From: Cyanobacteriota bacterium
GTDB taxonomy: Bacteria > Cyanobacteriota > Cyanobacteriia > Cyanobacteriales > Microcoleaceae
Direction: 5' to 3'
Assembly: GCA_025362325.1 (NCBI GenBank)
Contig: JANYGO010000341.1
Span: 1 to 59,487, forward strand
DNA: 59,487 bases
Part shown: positions 23,825 to 33,170 of the stretch, piece by piece
Numbering within the stretch: the stretch's first letter is position 1
Layout of the letters: each line of letters starts with the position of its first letter
The notes under the pieces: generated by a model
Seen by the model: the letters and a program-made list of their open reading frames with translations, nothing else
Told to the model about the DNA's origin: nothing
Database searches by the model: none
Program-made: the position numbers and the translations under genes

Positions 23825-24109
23825 CTAGGTTCTGGCTGGGCTTTTGTCTTGCCAGACTGCTAGAATCAGCGGCATATTGTTGAGAGCGGAGATGACAGCC
23901 CAGTTTTTGCTGGGTGGAAGCGATGCTTTTTCAGCGCTTTGCAAGATGATGTCCTGTTTGTCAAGTGTGATCCAAGCAATTCCTGACAAAACTTGAACTT
24001 CTCGATGAGTTTGAGGCAACCTGTACACCTCGTTTTTCATGACGATTATGCGATCCTCTTCGAGGGCTCCGCTAACGGGCGCTGCACATTCGGAATGTAT
24101 TTGAAGCAT
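23825..24109 (-). CDS. DUF2917-like small protein
   Basis: A 94-residue protein from the ATG at 24107-24109 (AAGGAG upstream). It has VYRLPQTHREVQVLSGIAWI, then TLDKQDIILQSAEKASLP, then KNWAVISAL and PLILAVWQ: a small beta-barrel (cupin-like) order reminiscent of DUF2917, in which a leading Trp and a 'D.xLxxGxxxxl' segment are typical. Function unknown. The match is by pattern and moderate. Confidence 0.6.
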   Translation of the reverse strand: MLQIHSECAAPVSGALEEDRIIVMKNEVYRLPQTHREVQVLSGIAWITLDKQDIILQSAEKASLPPSKNWAVISALNNMPLILAVWQDKSPART

Positions 24110-24171
24110 AGCATCTCCTTGGAAATTAACAATCAAAAATCCACAAATTTTCCCCAAAGTATCGTAGGGGC

Positions 24172-24232
24172 GGGTTCACCTAAAATCTATGAAAACCGCA
24201 AACAATCCCTAAAACCCGCCCCCACACAACCA
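24172..24232. repeat. GGGCGGGTT palindromic repeat (family E)
   Basis: TAGGGGCGGGTT at the left and AACCCGCCCCCA at the right form an inverted repeat around ~35 bp. A related copy lies at about 28203-28262. Intergenic, between the DUF2917-like gene and the 24259 gene. Confidence 0.55.
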
Positions 24233-24258
24233 AAAATCTCAATCAACCTTTGTCGTAA

Positions 24259-24552
24259 CTATTGGCAATAACGCCGATCGATCCAAGCACGCATTTCATC
24301 ATCCGTCGCCGCGCAGGTATAACGACCAGTCGCCCGATCGCAACCATGCCAGTAAGTGTTACCATTGCGATCGCACGATTGCCAGATTCTGACCTCGTTC
24401 TCGCCAGCAGCGGCAGCCAGCAAACCTTGCCAAACTAGATTTATAGATGAAAAGATTGATCGCCCTTTTGGCTTTTTGGCATATTTAGCTTGCTCTTTAA
24501 TCGAAACAACGCTCGTTTTTTCGGGATACCGCCGATTTTCGCAAGTAGACAT
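24259..24552 (-). CDS. Cys/Trp-rich small hypothetical protein
   Basis: About 97 residues from the ATG at 24550-24552. A basic N-terminal half (KEQAKYAKKPKGR) is followed by LVWQGLLAAAAG and a C-terminal conserved-looking piece: WQSCDRNGNTYWHGCDRATG, then TDDEMRAWIDRRYCQ with four Cys. It may be a small metal- or disulfide-stabilised domain. No family recognised; neighbours give no functional hint. Confidence 0.55.
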   Translation of the reverse strand: MSTCENRRYPEKTSVVSIKEQAKYAKKPKGRSIFSSINLVWQGLLAAAAGENEVRIWQSCDRNGNTYWHGCDRATGRYTCAATDDEMRAWIDRRYCQ

Positions 24553-24818
24553 AACAAACACCTTCAAATCCTAAATCAAACAGTAATTCCACAACAAAAA
24601 TTAAAATTTAAAGCTAAAAAATGCACTAAAGTGCTCGCAATTACAGCACATTTTTATCGCTCAGCAATTCCTGTGAAACTAAATCTGTTACCTGATGAAT
24701 TAACCTTAACTCTTTGCCAAATAACAATCAAATCATTGCTTGCATAGGTTGCATGAATAAAATCGATAGATCGACAAAGCTCCCCTGTGACAATCTAGAC
24801 ATTACTGGCACAAACGCT

Positions 24819-25751
24819 ATGAATGAAATCAACACACGGCGGCTGAAACTCTCTCAGATTCAGGCTTTTATAGCAGTAGCAGACTGTGAAAACTTTAGCG
24901 TGGCGGCTTTGCAAATGGAACTGTCACAATCAGCAGTCAGCCACGCCATCGCCTCTTTAGAAACAGAATTGGGAGTGCAATTGTTCCACCGAGGGCGACA
25001 CGGTGCTCAACTCACGCCGGTGGGGGAAAGGGTGCTGCTTCACGGGCGTCAAATTGTGCGATCGTTAGAAATGATGATCAAAGAAGCCGATTTAGAAAAA
25101 GGTTTGCAGGGAGGCCAGGTGCGGATAGTCACCTTTCGCAGTGTCGCAACTCACATCCTACCGGGTATTATCGCCCAATTTCGCGATCGCTTTCCCAAAA
25201 TTGCCGTCAGCATTACCGAAGTGTATTATACCCAGGCTGTGGAAGAAGCTTTGCGATCGGGCAAAGCAGATATCGGCTTTGTCTCTCTTCCCATCTCCGA
25301 TGAATTTGAAACAAGAGAAATTTTGCGGGACAAATATGTGGTTTTGCTGCCGCCAACTGCCAAGTTATCATCTGCTAAAGTTACCTGGGAAGTATTAGCA
25401 AATTATTCGCTGATTTTGCAGCCGCCAGAAACAGCTTGTTCCGTACCGCTGCGCAAATATTTAACAACTTCGGAGTTTCCCTTAAATATCGCTTACGAAC
25501 TCAGCGAAGATTCAACTATTGTCAGTATGGTGATGCAAGGTTTGGGTGCTGCAATTATGCCACATTTGGCGGCGGAACCGATACCTGCTGGGGTAAAAGT
25601 GTGCAGTTTACCGATGGCTTTTGAAAGGGTAATTGGGGTGGCTATTTTGAGGGATGCGCTGTTGATTCCGGCCGTGTTTGCATTTTTGGATTTAGTTAAA
25701 AGTGCGACAGAGATTGAATATGACACCGATTTTCCGCTCAATCCTTCATGA
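24819..25751 (+). CDS. LysR-family transcriptional regulator
   Basis: 310 residues from the ATG at 24819-24821; the frame is open further upstream but that part has no LysR similarity. The N-terminal winged HTH is typical: LKLSQIQAFIAVADCENFSV, MELSQSAVSHAIASLETELG and VQLFHRGRHGAQLTPVGE. The effector-binding PBP-like domain follows, with GGQVRIVTFRSVATHILPGI and ADIGFVSLP. The metabolite and targets are not evident; the adjacent genes are uncharacterised. Confidence 0.93.
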   Translation: MNEINTRRLKLSQIQAFIAVADCENFSVAALQMELSQSAVSHAIASLETELGVQLFHRGRHGAQLTPVGERVLLHGRQIVRSLEMMIKEADLEKGLQGGQVRIVTFRSVATHILPGIIAQFRDRFPKIAVSITEVYYTQAVEEALRSGKADIGFVSLPISDEFETREILRDKYVVLLPPTAKLSSAKVTWEVLANYSLILQPPETACSVPLRKYLTTSEFPLNIAYELSEDSTIVSMVMQGLGAAIMPHLAAEPIPAGVKVCSLPMAFERVIGVAILRDALLIPAVFAFLDLVKSATEIEYDTDFPLNPS

Positions 25752-25941
25752 GAAAGCTAGCAAAAATATTTGTAGGTGCGTCGCCATCAACCATCCCCAA
25801 AAAAAGCGAACATCTCATAACGACGCACAAGCGATAATATTTGAGAAAACAGCCCTCAGTTTCACTTGAGCGCAACACTTATTTTGTGGTCAGAATTTTG
25901 AAACTTGATATAATTTCATACTGGATGCGATCGCATATTAA

Positions 25942-26265
25942 CTACTCAATGCGTTCAGCAACAAGACCCGAACTGTCACCTTGGTGAATTTTAATTACAC
26001 CTTCTAGCGAGTTTTTATCATTTAATTTCAGCCAACCACTACCAGAGGCATCATCACATTCATCATTGCCTTCCCATGTAAACTCTAATCGCTCATCCTC
26101 TCGATTTTTCACGACTACGCCGTCAATTTGACCGAATACTAAACCAAATTGAAATTCTCCTGAACCTGATTCCTCAATCTTGATATATGCTTCAACTTCC
26201 ATGTTCAAGTAATCACTATCCCACTGATCCATTTTGGTGATGCGCCATTTACCCTGATATTGCAT
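25942..26265 (-). CDS. small hypothetical protein, beta-rich
   Basis: A 107-residue protein: MQYQGKWRITKMDQWDSDYL, then VEAYIKIEESGSGEFQFGLV, GQIDGVVVKNRED and LEFTWEGNDECDDASGSG, WLKLNDKNSLEGVIKIHQGD. Its alternating strands suggest a small beta-barrel (lipocalin-like or avidin-like), similar to small proteins found in many bacteria. The function is unknown. It is flanked by intergenic DNA with a GCGTCGnnATC inverted repeat (25770-25830). Confidence 0.65.
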   Translation of the reverse strand: MQYQGKWRITKMDQWDSDYLNMEVEAYIKIEESGSGEFQFGLVFGQIDGVVVKNREDERLEFTWEGNDECDDASGSGWLKLNDKNSLEGVIKIHQGDSSGLVAERIE

Positions 26266-26366
26266 TGCTTTCGTCCTCCAGTATTAATATCGAGTCTTGA
26301 TTTATCCCAGTAATATCGTTAGGTCAATTACTACAAATGTCAAGTTCCCAATTACACAACTCAAAA

Positions 26367-27053
26367 CTATTGCCCCAATCTTTGCCGCAAAATGAATTCT
26401 GCTACACTCAAATCAACGGGCGTTGTGACTTTCAAATTCGTCTCTTCTCCCTCCACAATTTGCACTGCTAAACCGCATTTTTCAAACAAAGCTGCATCGT
26501 CTGTAACTTCCCAACCCTTCTCCCGCCCTTGTTGGTGACACTGCTTTAACAATTTCACTTCAAATCCTTGGGGAGTCTGGGCCGCCCACAAATTGCGCCT
26601 GTCCGGCGTGTCTCGCACGATCCGACGCTCGTCTACGACCTTAATCGTATCCTTGACCGGGACGGCGACAATCAAGCCGGGACAGCTCAAGAGAGCCTCT
26701 GCCGATCGATCGAACAATTCAGGAGTTGCCAAACACCTCGCGCCGTCGTGAATCAACACGCGATCGGCATTTGGGGGCAAAGCCTGCAAACCGTTGTAAA
26801 CTGACTCTTGTCTGGTAGCCCCTCCTTGAATCAGTTCTACGGGCTTCACCAAACCTAAATCGCTGATAATTGCCTTAAAATCAGGAAAATCCCCAGGCTG
26901 GCCCATGATCCCAATCCAGCTAATCTGCTGGGAAGCTTCAGCAGCAGCCAAAGTCCAGCTCAGCAAAGGTTTAGAGAGCAAAGTCAGCAGCAGTTTGTTC
27001 CGCTGACTCCCCATCCGTCGCCCCGAACCCGCCGCCGCAATTAATAAGTGCAT
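26367..27053 (-). CDS. ispD: 2-C-methyl-D-erythritol 4-phosphate cytidylyltransferase
   Basis: Third enzyme of the MEP pathway: joins CTP and 2-C-methyl-D-erythritol 4-phosphate to form CDP-ME. 228 residues. It has the nucleotide-binding glycine-rich start IAAAGSGRRMGSQRNKLLL, GGATRQESVYNGLQAL, VLIHDGARC (metal/substrate), VPVKDTIKVV and the C-terminal TDDAALFEKCG. Family-length and complete. Divergently transcribed from the GT9 gene. dxs at the other end of the window catalyses an earlier step. Confidence 0.96.
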   Translation of the reverse strand: MHLLIAAAGSGRRMGSQRNKLLLTLLSKPLLSWTLAAAEASQQISWIGIMGQPGDFPDFKAIISDLGLVKPVELIQGGATRQESVYNGLQALPPNADRVLIHDGARCLATPELFDRSAEALLSCPGLIVAVPVKDTIKVVDERRIVRDTPDRRNLWAAQTPQGFEVKLLKQCHQQGREKGWEVTDDAALFEKCGLAVQIVEGEETNLKVTTPVDLSVAEFILRQRLGQ

Positions 27054-27220
27054 TAACTAACCCTTCTTCACCCAACTAGGTATATATTAAGAGCGTCCTG
27101 TAATTTTCAGTCAGTTGTTTTGCTGTCAGCCAGTAGCTTTTAAACTCTAAAAATACTACAAGCTGATAGCTGAAAGCCGATCGCTGAGAGCTACCTCGAT
27201 AGATAATAGCCCGATCGTTT

Positions 27221-28186
27221 ATGATGCGAATACTAGCACTTGTCCCTGGCGGGATTGGCGACCAAATTTTATTTTTCCCCACCCTCGATGACCTCAAACA
27301 GTCTTATCCAGACGCTCAAATTGATGTCATCGTGGAACCGAGGGCAAAGGGCGCTTACCGAGTCTGCAAGTCCGTCAAAGAAGTCTTGACGTACAATTTC
27401 AAAGACCGCAACGCGATGGCAGATTGGGGCAATTTACTGGGCGTAATTCGCGATCGCGAATACGAAGCAGTTATCTCCCTCGGCCAGCGGTGGACTGTCG
27501 GACTTCTGCTGTGGCTGACCGGCATTCCGCAGAGAATTGGCTATTCGGGAACCAACGGCGCTCGATTTCTCACCAATCCCGTACCGCTGAAAACTGACCA
27601 GTACGCAGCCTCAATGTACCACGATTTGCTCCAAGGATTCAACATTCACAATCCTTGTCCGGCGATCGCAATTAATGTACCAAAACAGGACATTCAGTGG
27701 GCCGAAGCCGAACAGCAGCGGTTGGGAATCAAAGACAGCGGTTACATTCTGATTCACGGCGGTTCCAGTCAATTAGCTGTGTCTAAAGGTATTGACAAAA
27801 TTTACCCTATAGACAACTGGAAACAAATCATCGAAGACTGTCAGCAGCGCCAGCCTAATTTGCCCGTAGTTGTGGTGAAAGGCCCCGAAGATGAAGCTTT
27901 GGTGAGCAAGTTAGTTCAGTTATGTCCGAAGGTGAAAGTGATCTCGCCGGATGATGTCGGCAAGTTGGCGGCCACCATTGCTGCTGCTAATTTGATGATG
28001 TGTACTGACAGCGCGCCGATGCACTTGGCTGTAGCGGTTCAAACTTATACAATAGCTTTGTTCGGCCCGACTGACCAGGCAAAATTGCTGCCGAAGAGCG
28101 ATCGCTTTTTGGGCATTAAATCTCCGACTGGCAAAATGGCTGACATTTCTCCTCAAGAGGTTTTGAAGAAAGTCTGGGGCGGCTAG
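27221..28186 (+). CDS. glycosyltransferase family 9 (heptosyltransferase-like)
   Basis: A 321-residue GT-B fold enzyme of the GT9/heptosyltransferase family: ILALVPGGIGDQILFFPTLD at the N-terminus, then AVISLGQRWTVGLLLWLTGI, and the C-terminal nucleotide-sugar site CTDSAPMHLAVAVQT..IALFGPTD. Likely adds a heptose or another sugar to lipopolysaccharide or another surface glycan. GmhB, which makes an ADP-heptose precursor, lies ~390 bp downstream on the same strand, which supports a heptose or LPS role. Confidence 0.9.
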   Translation: MMRILALVPGGIGDQILFFPTLDDLKQSYPDAQIDVIVEPRAKGAYRVCKSVKEVLTYNFKDRNAMADWGNLLGVIRDREYEAVISLGQRWTVGLLLWLTGIPQRIGYSGTNGARFLTNPVPLKTDQYAASMYHDLLQGFNIHNPCPAIAINVPKQDIQWAEAEQQRLGIKDSGYILIHGGSSQLAVSKGIDKIYPIDNWKQIIEDCQQRQPNLPVVVVKGPEDEALVSKLVQLCPKVKVISPDDVGKLAATIAAANLMMCTDSAPMHLAVAVQTYTIALFGPTDQAKLLPKSDRFLGIKSPTGKMADISPQEVLKKVWGG

Positions 28187-28202
28187 CTTTGTTAAATAAG
28201 AG

Positions 28203-28262
28203 GGCGGGTTTTGTACATAAATTATCTGTCATTTACCAAGTTTTCGTGCCTGACCCGCCCCG
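28203..28262. repeat. GGGCGGGTT palindromic repeat (family E, second copy)
   Basis: GGGCGGGTTTTG at the left and ACCCGCCCC at the right, about 60 bp; related to the element at 24172. Starts 16 nt after the GT9 stop. Confidence 0.5.
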
Positions 28263-28268
28263 ACATCT

Positions 28269-28380
28269 CAGGATTTACGCACGGGTAGTCAGAAACCGGG
28301 TTTTTTCACCAAAATACCTATTATAATCCGCAGATTAGATGAAAAACCCGGTTTCTTTGGTCAGAAATGCGTAAGTCCTA
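28269..28380. repeat. MITE-like inverted-repeat element (family D)
   Basis: A ~112 bp element with ends CAGGATTTACGCA and TGCGTAAGTCCTA and internal arms GAAACCGGGTTTTTT / AAAAACCCGGTTTC. The outer and inner inverted repeats make it fold as one hairpin. Related pieces at 55483-55541 and 56109-56191. It resembles non-autonomous IS derivatives (MITEs). Confidence 0.75.
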
Positions 28381-28511
28381 AATCTTATAAATTATAATAC
28401 CAAGTAAATCCACCTAATTAAATATAAAATATGGCTCAATAAAAAGCTGGCTATGTATGTCTTCTGACTTCCTTAGACTTCGCTGGCAGACGAGTCTTCC
28501 TTATTCCTGAA

Positions 28512-28571
28512 ATCCGTTACATCCGTTACATCCGTTACATCCGTTACACAATCCGTTGCCGAACTTCCTTC
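28512..28571. repeat. ATCCGTTAC tandem repeat abutting gmhB (family F, locus 1)
   Basis: Four ATCCGTTAC units, then ATCCGTTGCCGAACTTCCTT, ending 6 nt before the gmhB ATG, so the usual ribosome-site position is filled with repeat sequence. Related loci at 35839 (two 53-bp copies) and 45637. Confidence 0.75.
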
Positions 28572-28576
28572 TTCTT

Positions 28577-29161
28577 ATGAAACGAGCAGTATTTCTCGAT
28601 CGCGATGGCGTGCTCAATATCGAAGCTGGTTACATTCACAAACTAGAAGATTTGCATTTAATCCCCGGCATAGCTGAAGCTGTACGCCGTTTAAATGACC
28701 GACAAATATTTTGCTGTTTAGTTTCCAATCAATCCGGCCCTGCCAGAGGTTATTATCCAGTCAGCCACGTAGAAGCTTTGCACAAGCGCCTGTGTTTGTT
28801 ATTAGAAAAAGAAGCCGGAGCGAGGTTAGATGCTCTTTATTACTGTCCTTATTTGAGCGAATCCGAAGGCGGAACAAACCCAGAATTTACCCGATATACA
28901 ACTTGGCGAAAACCGAATACGGGGATGTTGGTAGCTGCGGCTTGGGAACACGATTTAGATTTGCCGAATAGTTTTATGGTGGGGGATAAAGCGACTGATG
29001 TCGATCTGGCTCACAATGCCGGCTGTACTGGTATTTTAGTGCAAACTGGTTACGGCGAAAGCGTGTTGAGTGGCTCGTATCAGCACCATACTAAACCGGA
29101 TTTTATTGCGGCAAATTTAGCTGCGGGGGTTGAGTGGATTTTGCAACACTTTGATGATTAA
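28577..29161 (+). CDS. gmhB: D-glycero-D-manno-heptose-1,7-bisphosphate 7-phosphatase (HAD-IIIA)
   Basis: 194 residues. HAD-superfamily phosphatase: motif I AVFLDRDGVLN (nucleophile Asp and acid Asp), motif II VSNQSGPARGYY, and motif III/IV GDKATDVDLAHNAG. Cys residues in YYCPY and the loop that follows suit the zinc site seen in GmhB enzymes, where it sits near the substrate. Makes heptose 1-phosphate for ADP-heptose synthesis, used in lipopolysaccharide. The start ATG at 28577 has no clear Shine-Dalgarno, only CTTCCTT from the preceding repeat. Genus-wide role inferred. Confidence 0.85.
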   Translation: MKRAVFLDRDGVLNIEAGYIHKLEDLHLIPGIAEAVRRLNDRQIFCCLVSNQSGPARGYYPVSHVEALHKRLCLLLEKEAGARLDALYYCPYLSESEGGTNPEFTRYTTWRKPNTGMLVAAAWEHDLDLPNSFMVGDKATDVDLAHNAGCTGILVQTGYGESVLSGSYQHHTKPDFIAANLAAGVEWILQHFDD

Positions 29162-29288
29162 TATCCTGTCCAGTCGATTACCATAATCAAAATCGTTTGT
29201 AGTGCGTCCTGGTGTCCGCTTTCAGGGGACGGACACCAGGACGCACTACGAACGCTTCATAATGGGGTTAATCGAGCGGACACGATAT
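29161..29288. repeat. MITE-like element, family B copy 1 (128 bp)
   Basis: Terminal inverted repeats ATATCCTGTCCAGTCGATTA (left) and a near complement at the right end (ATATCGTGTCC reading inward), with a nested hairpin GTAGTGCGTCCTGGTGTCC / GGACACCAGGACGCACTAC. It starts on the last base of the gmhB stop codon. Its partner copy at 37729-37856 has the same length of 128 bp. Confidence 0.8.
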
Positions 29289-29355
29289 AAGCTAGTTAGC
29301 AAATAAACATTGCAATTCAAGTCTAAGATGGAAGACTTTTTAATAGGTAATCTCA

Positions 29356-31839
29356 TTATGCTGCCTCACGGACTGGCTGACGGATGGGAATTTGAATCAA
29401 AAACTTAGTTCCTTGGCCCAGCGTGGAAAAACACTCTAGCTTACCGCCATGTTTTTCGGTGATGATTTGATAGCTGATTGCCATCCCCATGCCCATTCCT
29501 TTGCCCACGGGCTTAGTGGTGAAAAAAGGATCGAAGATTTTCTGTTTCACCGATTCAGGCATTCCCGATCCATTGTCGGTGATACCAATTTCTACCCAAT
29601 CTGAACCTAACATGGTAGTGCGGATGATAATTTGATTGGGGCTGGCTTTGATTTCTTGGTAAGTGCGATCGCCCTTCACTTCATCCAACGCATCGATCGC
29701 ATTTGCCAAAATATTCATCACCACCTGATTTAATTGTCCGGGGTAACATTCGACATGAGGCAACTGACTGTAGTCCAGAATCACTTCGATATCAGGGTTC
29801 TGGGTATTGCCTTTGAGGCGATGTCGCAGAATCAACAATGTACTGTCAATGCCTTCATGAATGTCAACCGCTTTGAATTGGGCCTCATCAAGGCGAGAAA
29901 AGTTTCGCAGCGATATGACAATTTCCCGAATCCGATTTGTGCCAAGTTTGATAGAAGACAACATTTTTTGCACATCTTCTACGAGAAATTCCAGATCGAT
30001 TTCCTCAGCTAAGGCGCGAATTTCTGGGTCGTCTCCCGGATGGCGCTGTTCGTAGAGGCGGATCATCCGCAGCAAATCTTCAGTGTAATCATTCAGAGGC
30101 GTGATGTTGCCGTGGATAAAGTTGACTGGGTTGTTGATCTCATGGGCAACCCCTGCCACCAGTTGACCGAGGCTGGACATTTTTTCGTTCTGCACCATTT
30201 GCACTTGAGCTGTTTGCAGCGCGATCAGGGTTTGCTCTAGCTGCCGAGCTTGTGCGGTTGCGGTGGTTGCTAGTTCTTCAATGGCGGCAACTTGAGGTAG
30301 CGAAGTCCAGCAGGCGATCGCCACTACCACAAACGCCACCGTCATCAATAAAATAATCAAAATTTCGGGATTGAGAGCATTGCTTGCAGGGCGAATCCAG
30401 GCACACACCAACCAGCTTACCGTGGATGCAGCGCAGACCAGCAAAATTAGAATGCTGACCTGAGCCATTAGAAAATCTCGGTCTTTGACTGGGTTTTGGG
30501 GTTTCGAGTGCAATCGATCCCACCAGGCGGGCCCGAATGGCGCGAAGGAACTGCGCCGCACGATCGCATCCAGGGCAATCAGAGCCAGTGGCAACAGCAT
30601 ACCCATCAGAAAATCTTGCCAACCCCAGGCAACCCCTCCCACCGCTAAGGCAATAAATTCGACGATCGCAATCCCAAGGGACAAATGTCCCCATCGGACA
30701 TCAGGATCTTGGCGGCGCAGCCACAGCGCCAGATGAACGAACATAATTGAAACGACCAAGCACACACAAGAGATCACCACAATGCGGTTGACATCACCCC
30801 ATACCAAAAACAGTAGGCTACTGAGTAGGGTTAAAATCAGCGCAGGTTCCAGTGTTCCTCGACGCGACAACACTCCAAACACAGGAGCCATGTTTCCATC
30901 TAACGCCCCCTGATACAAAATGCGCGGCGTATTGGACACCGATGTGGCGGTTCCCAGAAGGCAGCTAGAGGTAATCAATAGGGTCATCAACAAAGAGGTA
31001 TAAGATCCCCAAAACGGTTTAGCTGCTGCCACCAAATTGGCATATAGATCGCTACCGAGTGATGTGTTGGTTGCCAGTCGCATGAACACCCAGGAGCCCC
31101 CAATGTAAACGAAGGGCATTAACCAGGCAAACCAGGACAGAAATTTGAGCGTCATCTCTGGTTTTTTGCTATCTGCAATAAAGGCGGCGACAGTTTCAGA
31201 GGAGTAGAAAGCATAGGCTGCGTAGAAATACCACTTCAGCCAGTTGGGAGAACTAATGCCAGTGAAGCTAGACGGCAACAAGCCCGGACTGTCGGGTGCA
31301 AAGGCTAACCAGCCTAAGCCTTGAGCAATAAATAGGAAGAGAAAGCCGATCGACGGTAGCACAAAAAAGAGGTGCAAAATTGCCAGCGATCGCGACCCAC
31401 TAAACGCCACAAAATATACAACCAGCGTGAAGCCAATTTCCAGGGCTTTATCTGGCACTGTCAGATTCATCGGTTCGAGATGATGTTGCACCAGATCCGT
31501 GAGGACGATCGCGTTAATCGGAGGAACAGACACCCAACTCAAATAGTAGGCAAAACGCACATATCGCGCCACTGCCGGATAGTTTGGCAGCAAGCGAGCC
31601 ACATAGCTGGGAGTGCCACCGGAGACATCTTGCCACTTGCTGCCGAGCTGCCGCATTTGCAGGCTCAATAGCATCCCCACCAGCACACCGGGAATCCAAA
31701 CCCACAGGGCGGCTGTGCCCAGTTCTTGATTGAGCGTGGGAGCCAGCGTCAGCCAGATGAGAAATCCTACAACACTAAACCCCCAGGCTTCCGCAGCAGT
31801 GAGGGTGCGCTGTAACCGAATCGGTGTGGAATACTCCAT
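29356..31839 (-). CDS. amino-acid-permease / histidine kinase fusion
   Basis: 827 residues. Residues ~1-440 are a multi-helix (about 12 TM) APC-superfamily permease-like domain ([40 protein letters not shown]). After two more TM helices and a short coiled coil comes a HisKA/HATPase_c kinase: [20 protein letters not shown] with the phospho-His near residue 563, then [16 protein letters not shown] (N box), ITDNGSGMP (G1) and [15 protein letters not shown] (G2). No receiver domain. It resembles the CbrA concept (transporter as sensor), but with an APC rather than SLC5 module. Likely senses an amino acid or peptide. ATG start. Confidence 0.9.
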   Translation of the reverse strand: MEYSTPIRLQRTLTAAEAWGFSVVGFLIWLTLAPTLNQELGTAALWVWIPGVLVGMLLSLQMRQLGSKWQDVSGGTPSYVARLLPNYPAVARYVRFAYYLSWVSVPPINAIVLTDLVQHHLEPMNLTVPDKALEIGFTLVVYFVAFSGSRSLAILHLFFVLPSIGFLFLFIAQGLGWLAFAPDSPGLLPSSFTGISSPNWLKWYFYAAYAFYSSETVAAFIADSKKPEMTLKFLSWFAWLMPFVYIGGSWVFMRLATNTSLGSDLYANLVAAAKPFWGSYTSLLMTLLITSSCLLGTATSVSNTPRILYQGALDGNMAPVFGVLSRRGTLEPALILTLLSSLLFLVWGDVNRIVVISCVCLVVSIMFVHLALWLRRQDPDVRWGHLSLGIAIVEFIALAVGGVAWGWQDFLMGMLLPLALIALDAIVRRSSFAPFGPAWWDRLHSKPQNPVKDRDFLMAQVSILILLVCAASTVSWLVCAWIRPASNALNPEILIILLMTVAFVVVAIACWTSLPQVAAIEELATTATAQARQLEQTLIALQTAQVQMVQNEKMSSLGQLVAGVAHEINNPVNFIHGNITPLNDYTEDLLRMIRLYEQRHPGDDPEIRALAEEIDLEFLVEDVQKMLSSIKLGTNRIREIVISLRNFSRLDEAQFKAVDIHEGIDSTLLILRHRLKGNTQNPDIEVILDYSQLPHVECYPGQLNQVVMNILANAIDALDEVKGDRTYQEIKASPNQIIIRTTMLGSDWVEIGITDNGSGMPESVKQKIFDPFFTTKPVGKGMGMGMAISYQIITEKHGGKLECFSTLGQGTKFLIQIPIRQPVREAA

Positions 31840-31935
31840 CGTTGCCTTTTTCCTTAGCTATTACCTTGATAGTCTCATTTATCATTTGAAATACAAAGCA
31901 ACCAGCCGCAGTTCGGTGCAAGTTTTCTTTTCTTC

Positions 31936-33162
31936 TCATCGATCTGACTGAGTTTTGCAGGAAAGAGCCACGTAAGGAAGCGCGACTGTAAAGGTAGTGC
32001 CAAAGCCGATTTTGCTTTCGCAGGCGATCGCACCTCCTTGCAAATCCACAGCTTTTTTAACAATTGTTAATCCCAAACCGTTACCTTTAACCCTTCCAGT
32101 ATTCTTGCAGCGGTAGAACATTTCAAATATTTTCCCTACTTCGGTTTCTGGGATGCCGATACCTTCGTCTCGGATGCGCATAATTAGTAACGGAGAGTTA
32201 ATATTTGTCAATTGGAAATTGGGAAACAAACACTGAGGAGACAAGCACAATATAGCTGCTTTGTCTCCCTCGCTTGGTTGACGGCATTCCAATTCTAAGG
32301 TAACTTGCCCGCCGTTTGGGGAATATTTGATCGCGTTGACGATTAAGTTAGAAATAATTCCGTGCAGCAGTTGTTGATCTAATATCGCACTGGTAACATT
32401 TGAGGGGATGAATATTAGTTTGTGCTTCGCTTCATTTCCTAACTGCAATTGATCTAGCAAGTCTTGACAAAATTCGACTACATTTATCGGTAATGGATGG
32501 CATTTGAGTTTGCCTGCTTCTGCTCGGCCCATGAACAGCATATCGTCGATTAGCTGGTTCATCTTCTGGGTAGCTGAGTGCACTAGGCGCAGGGTTCTAA
32601 CTTGGGATTCGTCACTGCTGCGAGTTCGATCGAGATCTAGGAGCTCCGCAGAGATTAAAATCGCGTTGAGCGGGTTGCGCAATTCGTGAGCAGCCATTGA
32701 AATATACTGGTTTTGGCGGTGCGCTTTTTCTTCCATCGAATCTCTCGCTGCTTCCGAAGCTTTGAGAGCTTGTCGCATCTTGGTTTCGATTTCGTGTCTG
32801 TGCAGGGCAATCTCGATCCCCACCCGCAAATCATTTTGTTGAAATGGTTTTATAATGTAACCGAATGGGTCTGTAAGTTTCGCTCTTTGCAGCGTTTTAT
32901 CGTCAGCATAAGCTGTTAAAAATACTGTTGGTACATCAATTTGGGTTCTGATTTTTTCGGCTGTTGTTATGCCGTCTATCTCACCTTTAAGCACAATATC
33001 CATCAGCACTAAGTCTGGCCGATTTTCGGCTATTTTTTTAAGAGCTTCTTCCCCTGAAGCAACTATAGCTGTTACTGTATAACCCAGTTTTTTTAATCGG
33101 CCTGCTATGTCCTCTGCTACAATAATTTCGTCTTCTACAACCAAAATCTTTACAGGGTTCAT
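31936..33162 (-). CDS. hybrid response-regulator/histidine kinase
   Basis: 408 residues. N-terminal receiver: [15 protein letters not shown] (acidic pocket at 10-11), [14 protein letters not shown] with the phospho-Asp at 55, TAYAD and the Lys in IIKPFQQN (105). Then a coiled-coil linker, a HisKA box [12 protein letters not shown] (His159), and HATPase_c with [16 protein letters not shown] (N), [13 protein letters not shown] (G1) and [18 protein letters not shown] (G2). A receiver-first architecture lets an upstream kinase control this kinase. It starts 8 nt after the stop of the 33171 kinase, so the two form an operon. Confidence 0.94.
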   Translation of the reverse strand: MNPVKILVVEDEIIVAEDIAGRLKKLGYTVTAIVASGEEALKKIAENRPDLVLMDIVLKGEIDGITTAEKIRTQIDVPTVFLTAYADDKTLQRAKLTDPFGYIIKPFQQNDLRVGIEIALHRHEIETKMRQALKASEAARDSMEEKAHRQNQYISMAAHELRNPLNAILISAELLDLDRTRSSDESQVRTLRLVHSATQKMNQLIDDMLFMGRAEAGKLKCHPLPINVVEFCQDLLDQLQLGNEAKHKLIFIPSNVTSAILDQQLLHGIISNLIVNAIKYSPNGGQVTLELECRQPSEGDKAAILCLSPQCLFPNFQLTNINSPLLIMRIRDEGIGIPETEVGKIFEMFYRCKNTGRVKGNGLGLTIVKKAVDLQGGAIACESKIGFGTTFTVALPYVALSCKTQSDR

Positions 33163-33170
33163 TTCTTTGC

